Positions 6,565 through 8,187 of a DNA stretch of 8,187 bases are shown piece by piece. The stretch is from Eubacteriales Family XIII. Incertae Sedis bacterium (GTDB lineage: Bacteria; Bacillota; Clostridia; Peptostreptococcales; Anaerovoracaceae), in NCBI GenBank assembly GCA_031263335.1, contig JAISGB010000268.1, positions 1 to 8,187 on the forward strand, in the 5' to 3' direction. Under the pieces are notes generated by a model. That model was not told where the DNA came from. It saw nothing but the letters and a program-made list of their open reading frames with translations, and searched no databases. Both the position numbers and the translations under genes were made by a program. Within the stretch, counting starts at the first letter, position 1. Every line of letters starts with the position of its first letter.

Positions 6565-7620
6565 TCAATAGAGGCTGCCGCTGTTTACGATGGGTTGGGC
6601 GTCCTTGTTCCCGCAGAGGACGACCAAGAGGTTGCTCACCATGGCGGCCTTCCGCTCTTCGTCGAGATCGACGATGTTATTCTCGTTTAGTTCGCGGAGG
6701 GCCTGTTCCACCATGCTCACCGCCCCTTTCACGATGAGGGAACGCGCGTCGACGATGGCCGAAGCCTGTTGCCTTTGCAACATGGCGGCGGCGATCTCCG
6801 GGGAATAGGCCAGATGGGTGATGCGCGCCTCGACGACCTCCAACCCGGCCGCGTCCGCCTTTTCTTGGATCGCGGACTGCAGCTTCGACGCGATCTCGCG
6901 GCTGCTGCCCCGCAGCGACGTCTCGTTCTCATCCCCCGGCACATCGTAGGGATAGAGGCGCACGATGTTCCGCAATGCGGAATCGCACTGAATGGAGAGA
7001 AAATCCTCATAGTTTTCCACATTGAACGCGGCCTTGGCCGTGTTGATCACCCGCCAGATGACCACGATGCCGATCTCAATGGGATTGCCGAGCAAGTCGT
7101 TGATCTTCTGCTTGTTGTTGTTCAGCGTCATGGCCTTGAGCGATATCTTGTTCGACGCCTTGCTGATGGTCTTTTTGCCCGATCGATCATCCGTGCCGGA
7201 ATGTGTTTGGATCGAGACCGCGGAACCGCCCACCGAATCGAGCAATCCCGCCTTGAGCGGGTTTGTCGCGACGACAAAAGGATGGACGAAATAGAAGCCC
7301 TCCCCTTTCAGGCTCCCGTAATACTTGCCGAACAGCGTGAACACATAGGCCTCGTTCGGCTTCAGTATCTTTAATCCCGCGCAGAGCAACGGAAACGGGA
7401 CGCAGAACCAGACGATGCCCACGACGAGCAAGATAACGCCCATCGCCCCCTCGTCCCCCCGCTCGAGCTTCACGGCGCCGAAGATGACGGCCGCTATCGC
7501 CAACAGAGAGAGCAGGCAGAGCAGTACCAAGACGACCATGCCTGAACTCGACCGCGCCGTCTTCTCCTCATTCTGCACGACGCCCGCCGTCCGGTCGTCC
7601 GCGTTGTTTTGAATATCCAT
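6565..7620 (-). CDS. Membrane-anchored SPFH/band 7 family protein
   Basis: SPFH (stomatin/prohibitin/flotillin/HflK-C) proteins form membrane-bound oligomers that organise membrane patches or proteases; the substrate of this subfamily is unknown. The 351-residue product has a polar N terminus, two predicted membrane segments (about 27-50 and 59-83) and the SPFH domain from about 88 ([14 protein letters not shown], 87-100; [14 protein letters not shown], 178-191; RLYPYDVPG, 221-229). An Ala-rich helical region with [19 protein letters not shown] (264-282) and [18 protein letters not shown] (291-308) follows, and the conserved tail ends [17 protein letters not shown] (320-336) and NSGSLY (346-351). 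A Ser/Gly/Lys-rich loop (about 131-160) is probably variable. The ATG at 7620 is chosen because GGGAGG lies 5 nt before it; an in-frame start at 7650 lacks one. It heads the operon with the ribbon-helix-helix gene. Confidence 0.92.
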   Translation of the reverse strand: MDIQNNADDRTAGVVQNEEKTARSSSGMVVLVLLCLLSLLAIAAVIFGAVKLERGDEGAMGVILLVVGIVWFCVPFPLLCAGLKILKPNEAYVFTLFGKYYGSLKGEGFYFVHPFVVATNPLKAGLLDSVGGSAVSIQTHSGTDDRSGKKTISKASNKISLKAMTLNNNKQKINDLLGNPIEIGIVVIWRVINTAKAAFNVENYEDFLSIQCDSALRNIVRLYPYDVPGDENETSLRGSSREIASKLQSAIQEKADAAGLEVVEARITHLAYSPEIAAAMLQRQQASAIVDARSLIVKGAVSMVEQALRELNENNIVDLDEERKAAMVSNLLVVLCGNKDAQPIVNSGSLY

Positions 7621-7625
7621 ATTGA

Positions 7626-7631
7626 CCTCCC
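7626..7631 (-). promoter_or_regulatory. Ribosome-binding site deciding the SPFH start
   Basis: GGGAGG on the minus strand, 5 nt before the ATG at 7620. It supports the 351-residue form over an upstream in-frame ATG at 7650. Confidence 0.75.
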
Positions 7632-7666
7632 GCGCATCACGCGCACCCAAACGAAAGATATAAAAC

Positions 7667-7685
7667 TGATATCAATATGATATCA
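7667..7685. promoter_or_regulatory. Tandem palindromic operator, two TGATATCA boxes
   Basis: Two copies of the perfect 8-bp palindrome TGATATCA occur at 7667-7674 and 7678-7685, 11 bp apart centre to centre, so they face the same side of the helix. The second lies inside a 14-bp palindrome (7675-7688). One box covers the -10 element of the SPFH promoter, the other the predicted transcription start, which is repressor geometry. Ribbon-helix-helix proteins commonly bind such tandem short boxes cooperatively; the protein encoded at the end of this operon is the leading candidate. Confidence 0.6.
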
Positions 7686-7704
7686 TATATTCAAATCTTG
7701 TCAA
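7677..7704 (-). promoter_or_regulatory. Sigma-A promoter of the SPFH-RHH operon
   Basis: Minus strand: perfect TTGACA (7699-7704), 16-bp spacer, TATCAT (7677-7682, five of six matches). Transcription would start near 7669, giving a leader of about 50 nt. The -10 is covered by one of the palindromic boxes. Confidence 0.75.
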
Positions 7705-7790
7705 GCGGGAATGTATGAATGACGACGTCAAGTTGTTCGGGGTTTTGTTCCGTAAAAGACGTATCATGCAATGTTTCTCAATATATACGC

Positions 7791-7828
7791 AAGGAACCCC
7801 TCGCCCGGAGCGGGACGAGGGGTTCCTT
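7791..7828 (-). terminator. Strong hairpin terminator after the NCS1 transporter gene
   Basis: A perfect 13-bp stem (7791-7803 against 7816-7828, AAGGAACCCCTCG), extended by CCCG/CGGG past a one-base bulge with a 3-nt loop, begins 25 nt after the transporter stop. In the minus direction the stem ends in UU followed by GCGUAUAUAUU, a poor U-tract. The better T-tract (CCTTTTGATTT) is on the plus strand, so it may work in both directions. Confidence 0.7.
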
Positions 7829-7853
7829 TTGATTTGGGATTGTTGCGGGAAAC

Positions 7854-8187
7854 CTATTTCGTTTCCGTCAGCGCCGCTTCCTCCTCGTCGGAGATGAAGG
7901 AGGTCTTTTCGTTTCGCATGATCGCGATGTAGACGAAGAAGGCCACGACGAAACCGAAGATATAGGCGTTCGCGTTGATCCATACGAGTACGGAGGGGAT
8001 GTTCTGCACGTGCGCCGCATCCAAGATGGAGACGACCGTCGGTATGATGGCGCCGATCACCCACGCGCAGATGGCCCTCATGTTGAAGCCGCCACTGTAC
8101 CAATACCTGCCCTCTTTACCCATGTAGAGCGCGCGGATATCGAGGTTGCGCCGCTTGATGATGTAGTAGTCCGCGATGAAGATCGCC
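7854..8187 (-). CDS. NCS1-family nucleobase/cation symporter, C-terminal part (partial)
   Basis: The 110 residues in the window are the C-terminal end of a membrane transporter; the rest lies beyond the right edge. The stretch AIFIADYYIIKRRNLDIRAL followed by YMGKEGRYWYSGGFN is typical of the NCS1 family, which takes up cytosine, purines, allantoin or hydantoins with Na+ or H+. Two membrane segments follow (about AICAWVIGAIIPTVVSI and VWINANAYIFGFVVAFFVYIAI), then a charged cytoplasmic tail rich in Glu. The frame is open from base 8186 to the TAG at 7854-7856. Substrate cannot be decided because the central helices are missing. The hairpin just downstream suggests it is the last gene of its unit. 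Confidence 0.85.
   Translation of the reverse strand, partial: AIFIADYYIIKRRNLDIRALYMGKEGRYWYSGGFNMRAICAWVIGAIIPTVVSILDAAHVQNIPSVLVWINANAYIFGFVVAFFVYIAIMRNEKTSFISDEEEAALTETK

Noticed and set aside
7715..7897. Small plus-strand frame (60 codons) between SPFH and the NCS1 gene
   Set aside because: It runs through the terminator hairpin and into the 3' end of the transporter gene, and has no ribosome-binding site or family resemblance.

Overview
The window reads as compact chromosomal DNA from a GC-rich member of the Firmicutes, probably class Clostridia. The evidence is the order yraN-comM-dprA, a Trk potassium system made of a two-RCK TrkA and a TrkH, near-consensus sigma-A-type promoters and GGAGG-type ribosome-binding sites. 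The assignment is by inference; there is no rRNA or other marker to fix it. All supported genes lie on the minus strand, so transcription runs from high to low coordinates. No insertion sequence, CRISPR array, tRNA or rRNA is visible.

Region by region, in transcription order (right to left). (1) 7854-8187 is the 3' end of an NCS1-family nucleobase/cation symporter, followed by a strong hairpin at 7791-7828. (2) A promoter at 7677-7704 drives a two-gene unit: a membrane-anchored SPFH/band 7 protein (6565-7620) and, 19 nt later, a 66-residue ribbon-helix-helix protein (6345-6545). Two copies of the 8-bp palindrome TGATATCA, 11 bp apart, sit on this promoter and look like an operator. (3) trkA (4816-6177) and trkH (3282-4748) form a potassium-uptake unit. 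It is preceded by a structured inverted repeat (6270-6333), a pair of ATAGGCGA direct repeats and an extended -10 promoter, and it is followed by a terminator-like hairpin (3225-3251). (4) A near-perfect promoter (TTGACA-17-TAATAT, 3054-3082) drives yraN (2647-3006), comM/yifB (961-2562) and dprA (105-971). This is a DNA-processing unit: a nuclease-fold protein, an AAA+ helicase of the Mg-chelatase-like family and the RecA loader DprA. (5) At the left edge a new promoter (88-115) overlaps the dprA stop codon and starts a transcription unit that runs out of the window. Its leader holds two hairpins, one of which hides a Shine-Dalgarno sequence.

The most interesting part is the SPFH plus ribbon-helix-helix pair and its tandem operator. 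The pairing resembles one I recall from several bacterial phyla without an assigned function, and here the small protein is the obvious candidate for a self-regulator of the operon. No intergenic stretch exceeds 300 bases; the three longer gaps (3007-3281, 6178-6344, 7621-7853) are filled by the regulatory elements listed.
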